From Gelidibacter sp035515035 (GTDB lineage Bacteria > Bacteroidota > Bacteroidia > Flavobacteriales > Flavobacteriaceae), in the NCBI RefSeq assembly GCF_035515035.1, contig NZ_DATJCA010000023.1, positions 1 to 39,033 on the forward strand: 39,033 bases of DNA. The letters are read 5' to 3'. The translations under genes and the position numbers were made by a program. A model generated the notes under the pieces. It had not been told where the DNA came from. It did no database searches and was given only the letters and a program-made list of their open reading frames with translations. Shown here one piece after another: positions 8,649 through 16,384 of this stretch; within the stretch, counting starts at the first letter, position 1; every line of letters starts with the position of its first letter.

Positions 8649-9593
8649 ATGAGAATTATGAAAATCATACCCAAAGCTTTAGTTATCTGCATACTTACTT
8701 CAACAAGTTATGTAGTGCAAGCCCAAGACAAGATAAACATTGACACTTCGCAAAAATTTTACTTTCGCATCAGCGCAGGTTATAGTTTTGAATCCGGTAA
8801 AACGGAATTCAATAACGCCGATCCAAACGGTCTTACCGGCATTATGCAATCCACGGATGTTACCGTGGGTGCCGATGGCTCCGTGAATGTAAAAGCGCTC
8901 AACGGAACTGTGGGTGCCGGGGTAAAAGCCAATGCCACTATAGGATATATGTTTAACCCATACATTGGCGCCGAATTAGGTGTCAGCTACTTCCATGGCG
9001 ATAAAACCTTAATCGGTCGCTTAAGAAGTCCGCAGGTCGTCTCTGAGGAAAACACTTATTTAAGAGGTTTTGACGTGGCGCCTGGAATTGTTCTGACCCC
9101 AAATTTTAAAACCATAAATCCCTATGCACGTATGGGATTGATTGTTCCCATTGCCGGAGAGTTAAATATTGAAACCAGGGCCAAACAAGCAAATGGTGGC
9201 GGCCCCGGCACGGATATTTTAGTGGAAGCGAAAAGTGAAGTAAAAGCCAGTTTCAGCGTTGGATATTTTGGAGCCATGGGCCTTAACTATCCTGTTAATG
9301 ATAACTTGAGCATTTTTGCCGAAGTTGAAATCAAGAATTTGAGCATTAAGAGTAAATCGGCTGAAATCACCGAATATGCTACCACAGCCATTTCTAAAGG
9401 ACAGTCACAATTGGTACCGGGACAACAATTATCTGATCTTCCCATTTACGAAAAGCAATTTGAGTTTACAGATGATTATACCCAAAGTAGCACAACCACA
9501 CCAAACCAAAACGAACCACGTAAAATTCCCACACAATTTGTGAATGCCAGTGGTACAGGTATTAATTTTGGTATCAGGTTCACAATTAATTAA
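8649..9593 (+). CDS. Outer-membrane beta-barrel protein
   Basis: This 314-residue protein has a signal peptide (cleavage probably after VVQAQ, near residue 25) and alternating hydrophobic/polar strands with aromatic residues, such as FYFRISAGYSFE, ANATIGYMFNPYIGAELGVSYF and a C-terminal INFGIRFTIN. These are typical of a small outer-membrane beta-barrel (OmpW/porin-like families of Bacteroidetes). ATG at 8658 is an alternative start. It is followed after 5 bp by a DUF2147 gene on the same strand, so the two are likely co-transcribed. It is divergent from the galactose operon, and a variant of the putative operator lies 77 bp upstream, so shared control is possible. The ligand is unknown. Confidence 0.75.
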   Translation: MRIMKIIPKALVICILTSTSYVVQAQDKINIDTSQKFYFRISAGYSFESGKTEFNNADPNGLTGIMQSTDVTVGADGSVNVKALNGTVGAGVKANATIGYMFNPYIGAELGVSYFHGDKTLIGRLRSPQVVSEENTYLRGFDVAPGIVLTPNFKTINPYARMGLIVPIAGELNIETRAKQANGGGPGTDILVEAKSEVKASFSVGYFGAMGLNYPVNDNLSIFAEVEIKNLSIKSKSAEITEYATTAISKGQSQLVPGQQLSDLPIYEKQFEFTDDYTQSSTTTPNQNEPRKIPTQFVNASGTGINFGIRFTIN

Positions 9594-9598
9594 AAGGT

Positions 9599-10045
9599 AT
9601 GGGAACGATCAAAAAATATCTATTAGGTCTCGGATTTGTACTTTTTAGTATTGCAACAAGTCAGGCGCAAACTATTGTTGGGCAATGGAAAACAGTTGAT
9701 GATGAAACAGGTCAGGCAAAATCCATTGTTGAACTTTATAAGGACAACGGAAAATTATACGGAAAGATTATCAAATTGTTAGTGCCAGAAGATCAAGGCA
9801 AATTGTGCGTAAAATGTACAGGCATAGACTACAACCAACCTATTGAAGGGTTAATCATTGCCAAAGGATTGACTAAAGATAAAGACGACAATACCTACGA
9901 AGGAGGCACTATTTTTGATCCCGAAAAAGGTAAGGAATACAAGTGCAAAATGTGGATTGACCAAGCGGAACCCAACACGTTAAACGTACGCGGCTACATT
10001 GCATTTTTTTACCGAACCCAAAAATGGTATCGGGTCACGAATTGA
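9599..10045 (+). CDS. DUF2147 family secreted protein
   Basis: This 148-residue protein has a signal peptide (MGTIKKYLLGLGFVLFSIATSQAQ) followed by the DUF2147 pattern: IVGQWKTVDDETG near the mature N-terminus, a GKLYGKIIKL strand, a short Cys pair (KLCVKCTG) and the closing block GYIAFFYRTQKWYRV. The fold resembles small lipocalin-like beta-barrels. The molecular role of the family is not established. It probably forms an operon with the beta-barrel protein just upstream and is followed by a clear hairpin terminator. Confidence 0.85.
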   Translation: MGTIKKYLLGLGFVLFSIATSQAQTIVGQWKTVDDETGQAKSIVELYKDNGKLYGKIIKLLVPEDQGKLCVKCTGIDYNQPIEGLIIAKGLTKDKDDNTYEGGTIFDPEKGKEYKCKMWIDQAEPNTLNVRGYIAFFYRTQKWYRVTN

Positions 10046-10072
10046 AAATATGATTAGATACCACCACAAAAG

Positions 10073-10100
10073 GCACTTCAAAATCATGAAGTGCTTTTTT
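10073..10100 (+). terminator. Intrinsic terminator after the DUF2147 gene
   Basis: GCACTTCA (10073-10080) pairs perfectly with TGAAGTGC (10087-10094) around a 6-base loop and is followed by six T. Upstream A residues give it some capacity in the other direction, where the minus-strand nuclease gene ends at 10109. Confidence 0.85.
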
Positions 10101-10108
10101 AATATATT

Positions 10109-11494
10109 TTAATGGGATTGAAATTCTAAGGTCTCGACACTTGAAGACTGCAGCAACAGTTTCCTCAAAATCCCTTGGACTTCCGTCGTTTCTTTCTGCG
10201 GAATTAGGAAGGTTTCCAAATCCTCGGTATTTATTATTTGTTCTGATTTCTCCACAAATCCATACCCAAGATACAATCCGTTTTTGATCAGCACAAAAGC
10301 CTCCTCTTCCACGTGGCGACCTTTTTCCTTTAAAACCACATTCTGATTGGAGTTGGCCATATAATCCATCGCCAAACTGACGCGCTCATTATAAGCTATA
10401 ATCGACTCTTCATCCCTACAGACGCCTTTGCAATTGGTCAGTTTGTAATGTGAGCAGGTCCAGACATTTTCTTGTAAATGGCAATATTTTGGGCATAGCT
10501 CAAATTGCTCGCATACGTGTTCCAAGTAAAGTCTGCAATCGCGAATACTATGAAAAATCTGTAACGGATTGGGTGTAGCTTTCAGTGTATTGAACGCCAA
10601 GTGCTGAACGCCCTGTCGATCTTCATAACTAAACACCGCATAGGGTTTTGGCACCCGTTTGGCTGCTTGATTATAAATTGGAAAATGATGTTTTATAGCG
10701 GCATCTTCCATTAATCGGGCTACGAGATCGCTTCCCGAAAGCTCAAAATCGATATGCGCGGTTTCCCTACAAAGGTTAAGTTCCTTCTCTTTTTTATCGT
10801 AGAAATGGCCTAAGACCCGTTTTTTAAGATTGATGGCCTTTCCGACATAAATGATTTTACCCTTTTTGTTTTTAAAATAATAAATACCTGGCCCATTGGG
10901 AATGCCTTCAAAAATAGCACTCGGCAAATGTGAAGGCAACGTCGCTTCTTTAGAACCTTTTTTCAAAAAATCGGCAAAAACGGTATCTGAATTAGTATGC
11001 CCCAATAATTTTTCAAAAAGTGTCACGGTGGCTTCGGCATCTCCTCGTGCGCGGTGTCTATCCACTAAATTAATATTTAAGGTAGTGCACAATTTCCCCA
11101 AACTATACGATCGGAATCCGGGGAACAAGGTTCTGGATAATCGCACTGTACATAGTTTCCGTCGCCTGAAATCGCCGCCAATAGCTTTAAACTCATTACG
11201 GATCACGTTATAGTCAAAATTGACATTATGTGCCACAAAAATGCTGTCTTCCGTAATGGAAAGAATGGCTTCTGAAATCTCTGCAAAGGTTGGCGCATCA
11301 GCAACTAACGCATTATCAATTCCCGTCAATGCGGTAATATAATCTGGAATTAATGCTTGCGGATTGACCAGCGAGGTAAACTCTTCAAGAATCTTTTCGC
11401 CATCATGTTTAAAAATGGAAATTTCAGTAATCTTATTGCCACGTCCAGTGGTTTCCACATCAATAATGGTATATGTCGTTTTGGGTTTTGCCAT
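10109..11494 (-). CDS. DnaQ-like exonuclease fused to Cho/UvrC-type GIY-YIG endonuclease
   Basis: The start MAKPKTTYTI at 11494 is chosen because it overlaps the upstream repressor stop as TAATG. The 461-residue protein has two nuclease modules. Residues 8-165 are a DEDDh exonuclease: D12-x-E14 (IDVETTG), D94 (HNVNFDYN), H147 and D152 (HRARGDAEA). Residues 195-280 are a GIY-YIG nuclease (GPGIYYF at 202-208, IIYVGKAINLKKR from 214). A Cys cluster C334, C338, C347, C355, C359 follows, like the Cys-rich segment of UvrC/Cho that can hold an iron-sulfur cluster. The fusion resembles the DnaQ-Cho proteins known in several phyla. In this setting a role in damage processing linked to the neighbouring polymerases is likely, though the partner and substrate are inferred. 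Confidence 0.88.
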   Translation of the reverse strand: MAKPKTTYTIIDVETTGRGNKITEISIFKHDGEKILEEFTSLVNPQALIPDYITALTGIDNALVADAPTFAEISEAILSITEDSIFVAHNVNFDYNVIRNEFKAIGGDFRRRKLCTVRLSRTLFPGFRSYSLGKLCTTLNINLVDRHRARGDAEATVTLFEKLLGHTNSDTVFADFLKKGSKEATLPSHLPSAIFEGIPNGPGIYYFKNKKGKIIYVGKAINLKKRVLGHFYDKKEKELNLCRETAHIDFELSGSDLVARLMEDAAIKHHFPIYNQAAKRVPKPYAVFSYEDRQGVQHLAFNTLKATPNPLQIFHSIRDCRLYLEHVCEQFELCPKYCHLQENVWTCSHYKLTNCKGVCRDEESIIAYNERVSLAMDYMANSNQNVVLKEKGRHVEEEAFVLIKNGLYLGYGFVEKSEQIINTEDLETFLIPQKETTEVQGILRKLLLQSSSVETLEFQSH

Positions 11495-12264
11495 TATGCC
11501 ATTTTTTGAACCGCTTCCAATTCCACTTTCAACTCTTGGAACATCGCCATAATACTGCTCATTTTTAGTTCTTTTTCGTCGTATTCCTGAGTATTGATGC
11601 AGCAGGTAAATTCCCAAAGCTCCAATACATTTTCAATAGGAACTTCATACGGTTGATATACTTTATTGTCGCTGCTCAACAACAGAACGTTCTTGTCCTC
11701 TATCAAATTATAGACGCGTTTATAAACCAGACCATCATCTTTGGTCAATACCACATAGGTACGTCCATTTTTTACATCCTGGATATCTTCAACAAATTTC
11801 GCGACCACAAAAGAGCCATCTTTTACGGGCAACATCGAATCGCCTTTGATAGGAAAAGCACGATGGGTTCCGGTGGGAAGAAAAGGCAATTTAATTTTCT
11901 GCAGCTGCTCAATATACTCCGGATCGTCATATCCAGACAGGTAACCTGCTGAGGCTTTTGCCGGGATAATTTCAATAAGGTCTTCATTATCTTCATTGAC
12001 CGTTATCGGAAATAGCACCCGCTTGCTGCCAATGTCAATAAAGGAGGTGTCCTTGGCTTTGCGCAAATCGTTTCTGACCAGAATATCAATCGGGATTTTA
12101 AAGTAATTGGACAGATCGATCAATCGGTCAATTGGCGGCTCGGAACGTCCTTCTTCATAAGATCCAACGATGGATCGTGACCAGCCCAACTCATCGGCAA
12201 AACGCTCTTGCGACAGTTCTTTTAAAGAACGTAGGTGTTTGATATTTGCTTGGATATGTTTCAT
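11494..12264 (-). CDS. XRE-type repressor with S24 (LexA-like) self-cleavage domain
   Basis: Residues 5-65 are a helix-turn-helix of the XRE/cI type (LSQERFADELGWSRSIVGSYEEG). Residues 95-225 carry an S24 peptidase domain with nucleophile Ser143 in GDSMLP, general base Lys182 in VYKRVYN, and the candidate cleavage bond Ala106-Gly107 (KASAGYLSGY). This is the architecture of repressors that cleave themselves when RecA filaments form, so it is a candidate SOS-like regulator. Its stop overlaps the start of the DnaQ-Cho gene (TAATG), and it is divergent from the DnaE-type polymerase gene across a 136-bp gap, the natural place for a shared operator. The C-terminal 35 residues beyond the S24 domain are charged and helical. 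RecA-dependent cleavage is inferred from family knowledge. Confidence 0.87.
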   Translation of the reverse strand: MKHIQANIKHLRSLKELSQERFADELGWSRSIVGSYEEGRSEPPIDRLIDLSNYFKIPIDILVRNDLRKAKDTSFIDIGSKRVLFPITVNEDNEDLIEIIPAKASAGYLSGYDDPEYIEQLQKIKLPFLPTGTHRAFPIKGDSMLPVKDGSFVVAKFVEDIQDVKNGRTYVVLTKDDGLVYKRVYNLIEDKNVLLLSSDNKVYQPYEVPIENVLELWEFTCCINTQEYDEKELKMSSIMAMFQELKVELEAVQKMA

Positions 12265-12337
12265 TTTCTTAGTTTATCTTATTTCTGTCACATTTCTTGT
12301 TTCCTGAATACTGAATACTGATTCTACAATTTACTAC

Positions 12338-12345
12338 AAATGTAA
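12338..12345 (-). promoter_or_regulatory. Putative -7 box for the repressor gene
   Basis: On the minus strand TACATTTG matches TAnnTTTG exactly, 73 bp before the repressor ATG. It lies inside a small imperfect dyad (TTAC at 12331-12334, GTAA at 12342-12345) that is a candidate site for the repressor itself. No TTG is at the usual upstream position. Confidence 0.4.
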
Positions 12346-12369
12346 GCAATCAATACTACATATAATAGC

Positions 12370-12377
12370 TAACTTTG
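12370..12377 (+). promoter_or_regulatory. Putative -7 box for the DnaE-type polymerase
   Basis: TAACTTTG matches TAnnTTTG exactly, 23 bp before the ATG at 12401. The expected upstream TTG is missing, as would suit a regulated promoter. Confidence 0.5.
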
Positions 12378-12400
12378 AAAAATATCAACAAACAGAAAAA

Positions 12401-15400
12401 ATGTACCTCAACTGCCACACTTATTATAGCCTTCGCTACGGCACCATCAAGCCTGAGCAGTTGCTTGCCATTGCTTCAGAAAATGGCCTGCAGACCTTGG
12501 CTTTGACGGACATCAACAGCACATCCGCCTGCTTGGATTTTGTGAGATTGTCCTCAAAATATAAGATCAAGCCCGTTTTGGGCATTGACTTCAGAAATGG
12601 TGTCCAACAGCAATTTGTTCTCATTGCAAAAAACAACAATGGGTTTAAGAACATCAACGATTACCTCTCCGAATTTTTGCACGATTCAGAATTGGAAATC
12701 CCTGAAATTGCACCCCAATTGGAAGATGTCTTTGTGATTTATCCGTATATCCATAAAAAAACATACCAACTTAGAGAGAACGAATTCTTGGGCATCAAAC
12801 CCAAGGACTTGAACCATCTCAAATTTTCCAAATGGAATACCTTACGGAACAAATTGGTCGTATTAAAAACCGTGTCATTTCAGACTAAGAAAGATTTTAA
12901 TACCCATCGTTTGTTACGCGCCATTGACAATAATACCTTGTTGAGTAAACTCGCTAAAAGTGAGCAGGGACAGGAAACGGACAGGATGTTGCCCTATCAG
13001 GAATTGTGCGATACTTATAATGAATTTCCAGAACTTTTAAAAAACACAGCGTCCATTCTTGAAAAATGTCAGATCGATTTTGACTATTCACATGAGAATC
13101 CCAACAACCAACGTTGCTACACCCACAACGAGGCATTGGATTTTAGACTGCTTAGAAAACTCACTTACGACGGGATTCACTACCGGTATAAAAACCCTGG
13201 AGAGCGTATTTTCAATCGTATCGAAAAAGAACTGTCCATCATTGAACAAAAAGGATTCATATCTTATTTTTTGATCAATTGGAAGATTTTAAAATATGCC
13301 CGTAGCAAAAATTATTTCTACGTTGGTCGGGGCAGTGGCGCCAATAGCATTGTAGCTTATTTGCTTCGGATAACCGATGTGGATCCGGTGGAGCTCGATC
13401 TCTATTTTGAGCGTTTTATTAATGTCTTCAGACAGAATCCACCCGATTTTGACCTTGATTTTTCATGGAAAGACCGTGATGATATCACCGATTTTATTTT
13501 CAACCGATTTAAAAACACCGCGTTGATTGCCGTGTACAACACCTTTAAGTTCAAAGCTTCCGTGCGGGAATTGGGGAAAGTGTTTGGTTTGCCAAAATCG
13601 GAAATGGACATGCTCACTAGAGGGAAATACCACATTAATCAATTGGACAACCTATCCCAGCTTGTTATTAAATACAGTACTTATATTCAAGGTTTTCCTA
13701 ATTATTTGGGCATTCATGCCGGTGGCATTATTATTTCTGAAAAACCCATTCATTACTATGGCGCAACTTTTATGCCCCCAAAAGGTTACGCTACCACTCA
13801 ATTTGATATGGTTGTGGCGGAAGATATCGGGCTGTACAAATTTGATATTTTAAGCCAACGGGGACTCGGCAAAATCAAGGAAGCCACAGAGATTATCGCC
13901 TACAACCATCCCGAAAAACCACCAATCGACATCCATGATATCCAACGGTTCAAACAAGATGCACGCATCAAATATTTACTTAAAAACGCTAAAGCTATCG
14001 GCTGTTTTTATGTGGAATCTCCAGCCATGCGCATGTTGATGCGCAAATTGCAAGTGGATAGTTATTTGGGCTTGGTGGCGGCAAGTTCCGTAATTCGTCC
14101 TGGCGTTGCCAAAAGTGGCATGATGCGGGAATATATTCTGCGGTATCGCGATCCAGACCGCCGGAAGGATGCGCCCAAAGTCTTGCTCGATCTCATGCCA
14201 GAAACCTTTGGCGTGATGGTCTATCAAGAAGACGTTATAAAAGTAGCACACTATTTTGGCGGTCTCACGCTTGGAGAAGCCGATATGTTGCGTCGTGGCA
14301 TGTCGGGGAAATTCCGATCGCGTGATGAGTTCATGAAAGTGAAACAACAGTTTTTTGACAATTGTAAAAAAAGCGGAAAACCTGACGATTTAGTATCCGA
14401 TATTTGGCGACAGATTGAAAGTTTTGCCGGGTATGCGTTTGCAAAAGGCCATTCGGCGTCCTACGCGGTGGAAAGTTACCAAAGTTTGTTTTTGAAAGCC
14501 TATTTTCCATTGGAATATATGGTGGCAACCATTAATAATTTTGGCGGATTTTACAGCACAGAGCTCTATGTCCATGAAGCGCGGATGGATGGCGGCCTCA
14601 TAGAAGCGCCCTGTATTAATTCCAGTTTTACGCAAACGGTCATTCATGGAAAAACTATTTACCTCGGGTTTATGTTCCTGCAATCCTTGGAATCTAAAAT
14701 CATCAAGCGTATCGTAAAAGAACGCCAGACGGAAGGACGTTTTTTAAGCTTGGATGACTTTATTGAACGGGTTCCGATTTCCATAGAACAGATTTCAATT
14801 TTGATAAAAATCAATGCCTTCCGATTTACGGCAAACAACAAACGTGAACTGCTCTGGGAAGCCCATTTAAAAATAAGTAAACATGTGACACAAGAACAGG
14901 TTGTCACACTCTTTAAAACCGAACGCATCCATTATAAAACACCCGAATTGCCAAGTACAGCCTTGGAAAACGCTTTTGACGAAATTGAATTGTTGGGCTT
15001 TCCACTTTGCAATCCGTTTCATCTCTTGGAAAAACGTTCTGTAAACCCATTGCGGGCAAAAGATTTGCACTCTTTGGAAGGAAAGACGGTCACGATTGAA
15101 GGTTACCTCATCACCGCCAAAAACACCAAGACGACCAGCGGTAAAATCATGCATTTTGGAAACTTTTTGGATCGTGATGGTGATTTTGTAGACACCGTTC
15201 ATTTTCCACCGGTGGCAGCCAGATTTCCATTTAGAGGCAAAGGCATTTATAGTATTTCGGGCAAAGTGGTGATTGAATTTGACTGTGTAACGATTGAAGT
15301 AAGTAGCATGGAACACTTGGCGGTAATTGAAGATCCGAGGTATAAAGTCCCATCTCCTAAATCCCCTTCCCGAGAGGAAGAGGACTTTCAGGACGGAATG

Positions 15401-15460
15401 ATGCCGAGAGTGAGACTAAAATCCAACAGATCACCAATCCAAATATCCGCTTCCCGATAG
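12401..15460 (+). CDS. DnaE-type (error-prone) DNA polymerase III alpha subunit
   Basis: This 1019-residue C-family polymerase is shorter than replicative DnaE (about 1160). The palm motif PPDFDLDF at 347-354 places the catalytic aspartates at D351 and D353. The N-terminal PHP domain has lost metal ligands: the usual H-x-H-x-E/D-Y-S segment reads NCHTYYS (Asn4 for the first His), and ALTDH reads ALTDI (Ile38 for His). An OB-like segment is visible at roughly 900-975. The setting beside an S24 repressor, a DnaQ-Cho nuclease and a DinB-like polymerase argues for a damage-tolerance (DnaE2-like) enzyme rather than the replicase. The last 35 residues or so, from about 985, are Ser/Pro/Arg rich and coincide with an intergenic-type hairpin repeat, so the true domain ends earlier. 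The polymerase call is secure; the mutagenic role is inferred. Confidence 0.88.
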   Translation: MYLNCHTYYSLRYGTIKPEQLLAIASENGLQTLALTDINSTSACLDFVRLSSKYKIKPVLGIDFRNGVQQQFVLIAKNNNGFKNINDYLSEFLHDSELEIPEIAPQLEDVFVIYPYIHKKTYQLRENEFLGIKPKDLNHLKFSKWNTLRNKLVVLKTVSFQTKKDFNTHRLLRAIDNNTLLSKLAKSEQGQETDRMLPYQELCDTYNEFPELLKNTASILEKCQIDFDYSHENPNNQRCYTHNEALDFRLLRKLTYDGIHYRYKNPGERIFNRIEKELSIIEQKGFISYFLINWKILKYARSKNYFYVGRGSGANSIVAYLLRITDVDPVELDLYFERFINVFRQNPPDFDLDFSWKDRDDITDFIFNRFKNTALIAVYNTFKFKASVRELGKVFGLPKSEMDMLTRGKYHINQLDNLSQLVIKYSTYIQGFPNYLGIHAGGIIISEKPIHYYGATFMPPKGYATTQFDMVVAEDIGLYKFDILSQRGLGKIKEATEIIAYNHPEKPPIDIHDIQRFKQDARIKYLLKNAKAIGCFYVESPAMRMLMRKLQVDSYLGLVAASSVIRPGVAKSGMMREYILRYRDPDRRKDAPKVLLDLMPETFGVMVYQEDVIKVAHYFGGLTLGEADMLRRGMSGKFRSRDEFMKVKQQFFDNCKKSGKPDDLVSDIWRQIESFAGYAFAKGHSASYAVESYQSLFLKAYFPLEYMVATINNFGGFYSTELYVHEARMDGGLIEAPCINSSFTQTVIHGKTIYLGFMFLQSLESKIIKRIVKERQTEGRFLSLDDFIERVPISIEQISILIKINAFRFTANNKRELLWEAHLKISKHVTQEQVVTLFKTERIHYKTPELPSTALENAFDEIELLGFPLCNPFHLLEKRSVNPLRAKDLHSLEGKTVTIEGYLITAKNTKTTSGKIMHFGNFLDRDGDFVDTVHFPPVAARFPFRGKGIYSISGKVVIEFDCVTIEVSSMEHLAVIEDPRYKVPSPKSPSREEEDFQDGMMPRVRLKSNRSPIQISASR
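15356..15390. repeat. Hairpin repeat absorbed into the end of the polymerase gene
   Basis: CCCCTTCC (15363-15370) pairs with GGAAGAGG (15376-15383) at seven of eight positions around CGAGA, flanked by CCTAAAT and ACTTT. The pattern resembles the small palindromic elements common between genes in flavobacteria. Here it is translated as the unusual C-terminal tail of the polymerase. Confidence 0.5.
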
Positions 15461-15564
15461 GTGGATAAATCGAGACTTATAAAACCATTAAAAAATACCT
15501 ATAAATATAATAAATAATACACGTGCATTTATTTTTTTACTATCTTTATAAAAAACAACAAGTT

Positions 15565-15816
15565 ATGAGTACGAAATTGACATTGACAATCGAAAAGGAA
15601 GTCATAGAAAAGGCAAAAAAATATGCAAAAGAGAAAAACCGTAGTCTATCCGATATTATTGAAAATTATCTCAAAATATTAACCATGGAAGAACGTCAAA
15701 AAAGCGAGAAAACTCTTCATCCAATTGTAAAATCCCTAAAAGGCTCTTTTAAAACATCTAAAAAAATAGATTACAAGAAAGAATTAGTGAAACGATTAGA
15801 AGAAAAATATTTATAA
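15565..15816 (+). CDS. DUF6364-type antitoxin (ribbon-helix-helix-like)
   Basis: The start MSTKLTLTIEKEVI at 15565 is chosen because it begins the conserved domain; an earlier ATG at 15523 adds an unlikely aromatic stretch. The 83-residue protein opens with a short beta strand, followed by KAKKYAKEKNRSLSDIIENYLKIL, which fits a ribbon-helix-helix fold, and has a basic C-terminal tail. It ends 1 bp before the PIN-domain gene, the normal order of an antitoxin-toxin pair. It probably dimerises on its own promoter and neutralises the toxin. A weak -7 box TATCTTTA sits at 15541-15548. Confidence 0.8.
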   Translation: MSTKLTLTIEKEVIEKAKKYAKEKNRSLSDIIENYLKILTMEERQKSEKTLHPIVKSLKGSFKTSKKIDYKKELVKRLEEKYL

Positions 15817-15817
15817 A

Positions 15818-16243
15818 ATGGATCATGTACTTATAGACACCGATGTCATATTAGATTTTTTCTTTGATCGAGAACCCTATTCCGAATATGCCGCAAAAGT
15901 TTTGAACTTATGTGAAGAACAAAAAATAAAAGGATTTATAACTCCTGTAGCAATTTCAAATATTTATTATTTATTGAGAAAAATTGGAAAGCATGACATT
16001 ATTATTGAAAGATTAAAACAGCTTCTAACCATTATCGACATTGCTGAGATGGATGAAACCGTGGTCTTAAATGCGCTAAATTCTCAATTCAAGGATTTTG
16101 AAGATGCTTTACAAAATTTCTCTGCTATAGGAAAAGGAAAAATTAAAGTCATTTTAACAAGGAATATAAAAGATTTTAAAAAAAGTACATTAGCCATACT
16201 GACCCCTGAAATGTATTTGAAAGGCAACTCTAACGCCAAATAA
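15818..16243 (+). CDS. PIN-domain toxin (VapC-like ribonuclease)
   Basis: This 141-residue protein has the PIN-domain acidic pattern: D7 in VLIDTDVILD, further acidic residues at 93-96 (KDFEDALQ) and D119 in TRNIKDF near the C-terminus. PIN toxins are Mg2+-dependent ribonucleases that cleave tRNA or rRNA sites and halt translation. It is paired with the antitoxin gene 1 bp upstream. The pair sits between the DnaE-type and DinB-type polymerase genes, interrupting what would otherwise be one cassette. Both TA genes are more AT-rich than their neighbours, which fits later insertion. The family is secure; the target RNA is unknown. Confidence 0.85.
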   Translation: MDHVLIDTDVILDFFFDREPYSEYAAKVLNLCEEQKIKGFITPVAISNIYYLLRKIGKHDIIIERLKQLLTIIDIAEMDETVVLNALNSQFKDFEDALQNFSAIGKGKIKVILTRNIKDFKKSTLAILTPEMYLKGNSNAK

Positions 16244-16320
16244 AGTATCTAAAAAACGTTATTCATTAATGAGTCGAAAGCAAATCTTGATTTCCTTTCG
16301 CAAAAGCACCCTTCTTAGAA

Positions 16321-16379
16321 ACAGTCTTGATTCTTTGTTCCTGATTCTTAACACTTGATACTTAATACTTAATACTATT
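16321..16379 (+). repeat. Degenerate TTGATTC/ATACTTA heptamer repeats
   Basis: Loose tandem units (TCTTGATTCT, TTCCTGATTCT, then ACTTGATACTTAATACTTA) fill the gap just before the DinB-like gene. A 17-bp segment at 16332-16348 recurs with one mismatch at 34824-34840. Related units occur at 3538-3572, 12305-12325 and 17665-17720. Confidence 0.5.
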
Positions 16380-16384
16380 TAAAA

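Noticed and set aside
11495..11617. N-terminal extension of the DnaQ-Cho protein
   Set aside because: It lies wholly within the repressor gene; the TAATG overlap and the DEDDh motif support the start at 11494.
12305..12325. TGAATAC direct repeats as the repressor's operator
   Set aside because: They also fit the degenerate heptamer repeat family seen at four other places, so a specific operator cannot be claimed.
13976..15316. Several minus-strand open frames of 65-149 residues inside the polymerase gene
   Set aside because: They are antisense shadows of a gene with clear motifs in its own frame and have no recognisable family or start context.
16321..16379. CRISPR-like repeats
   Set aside because: Units are short, degenerate and lack regular spacers; no cas genes are nearby.
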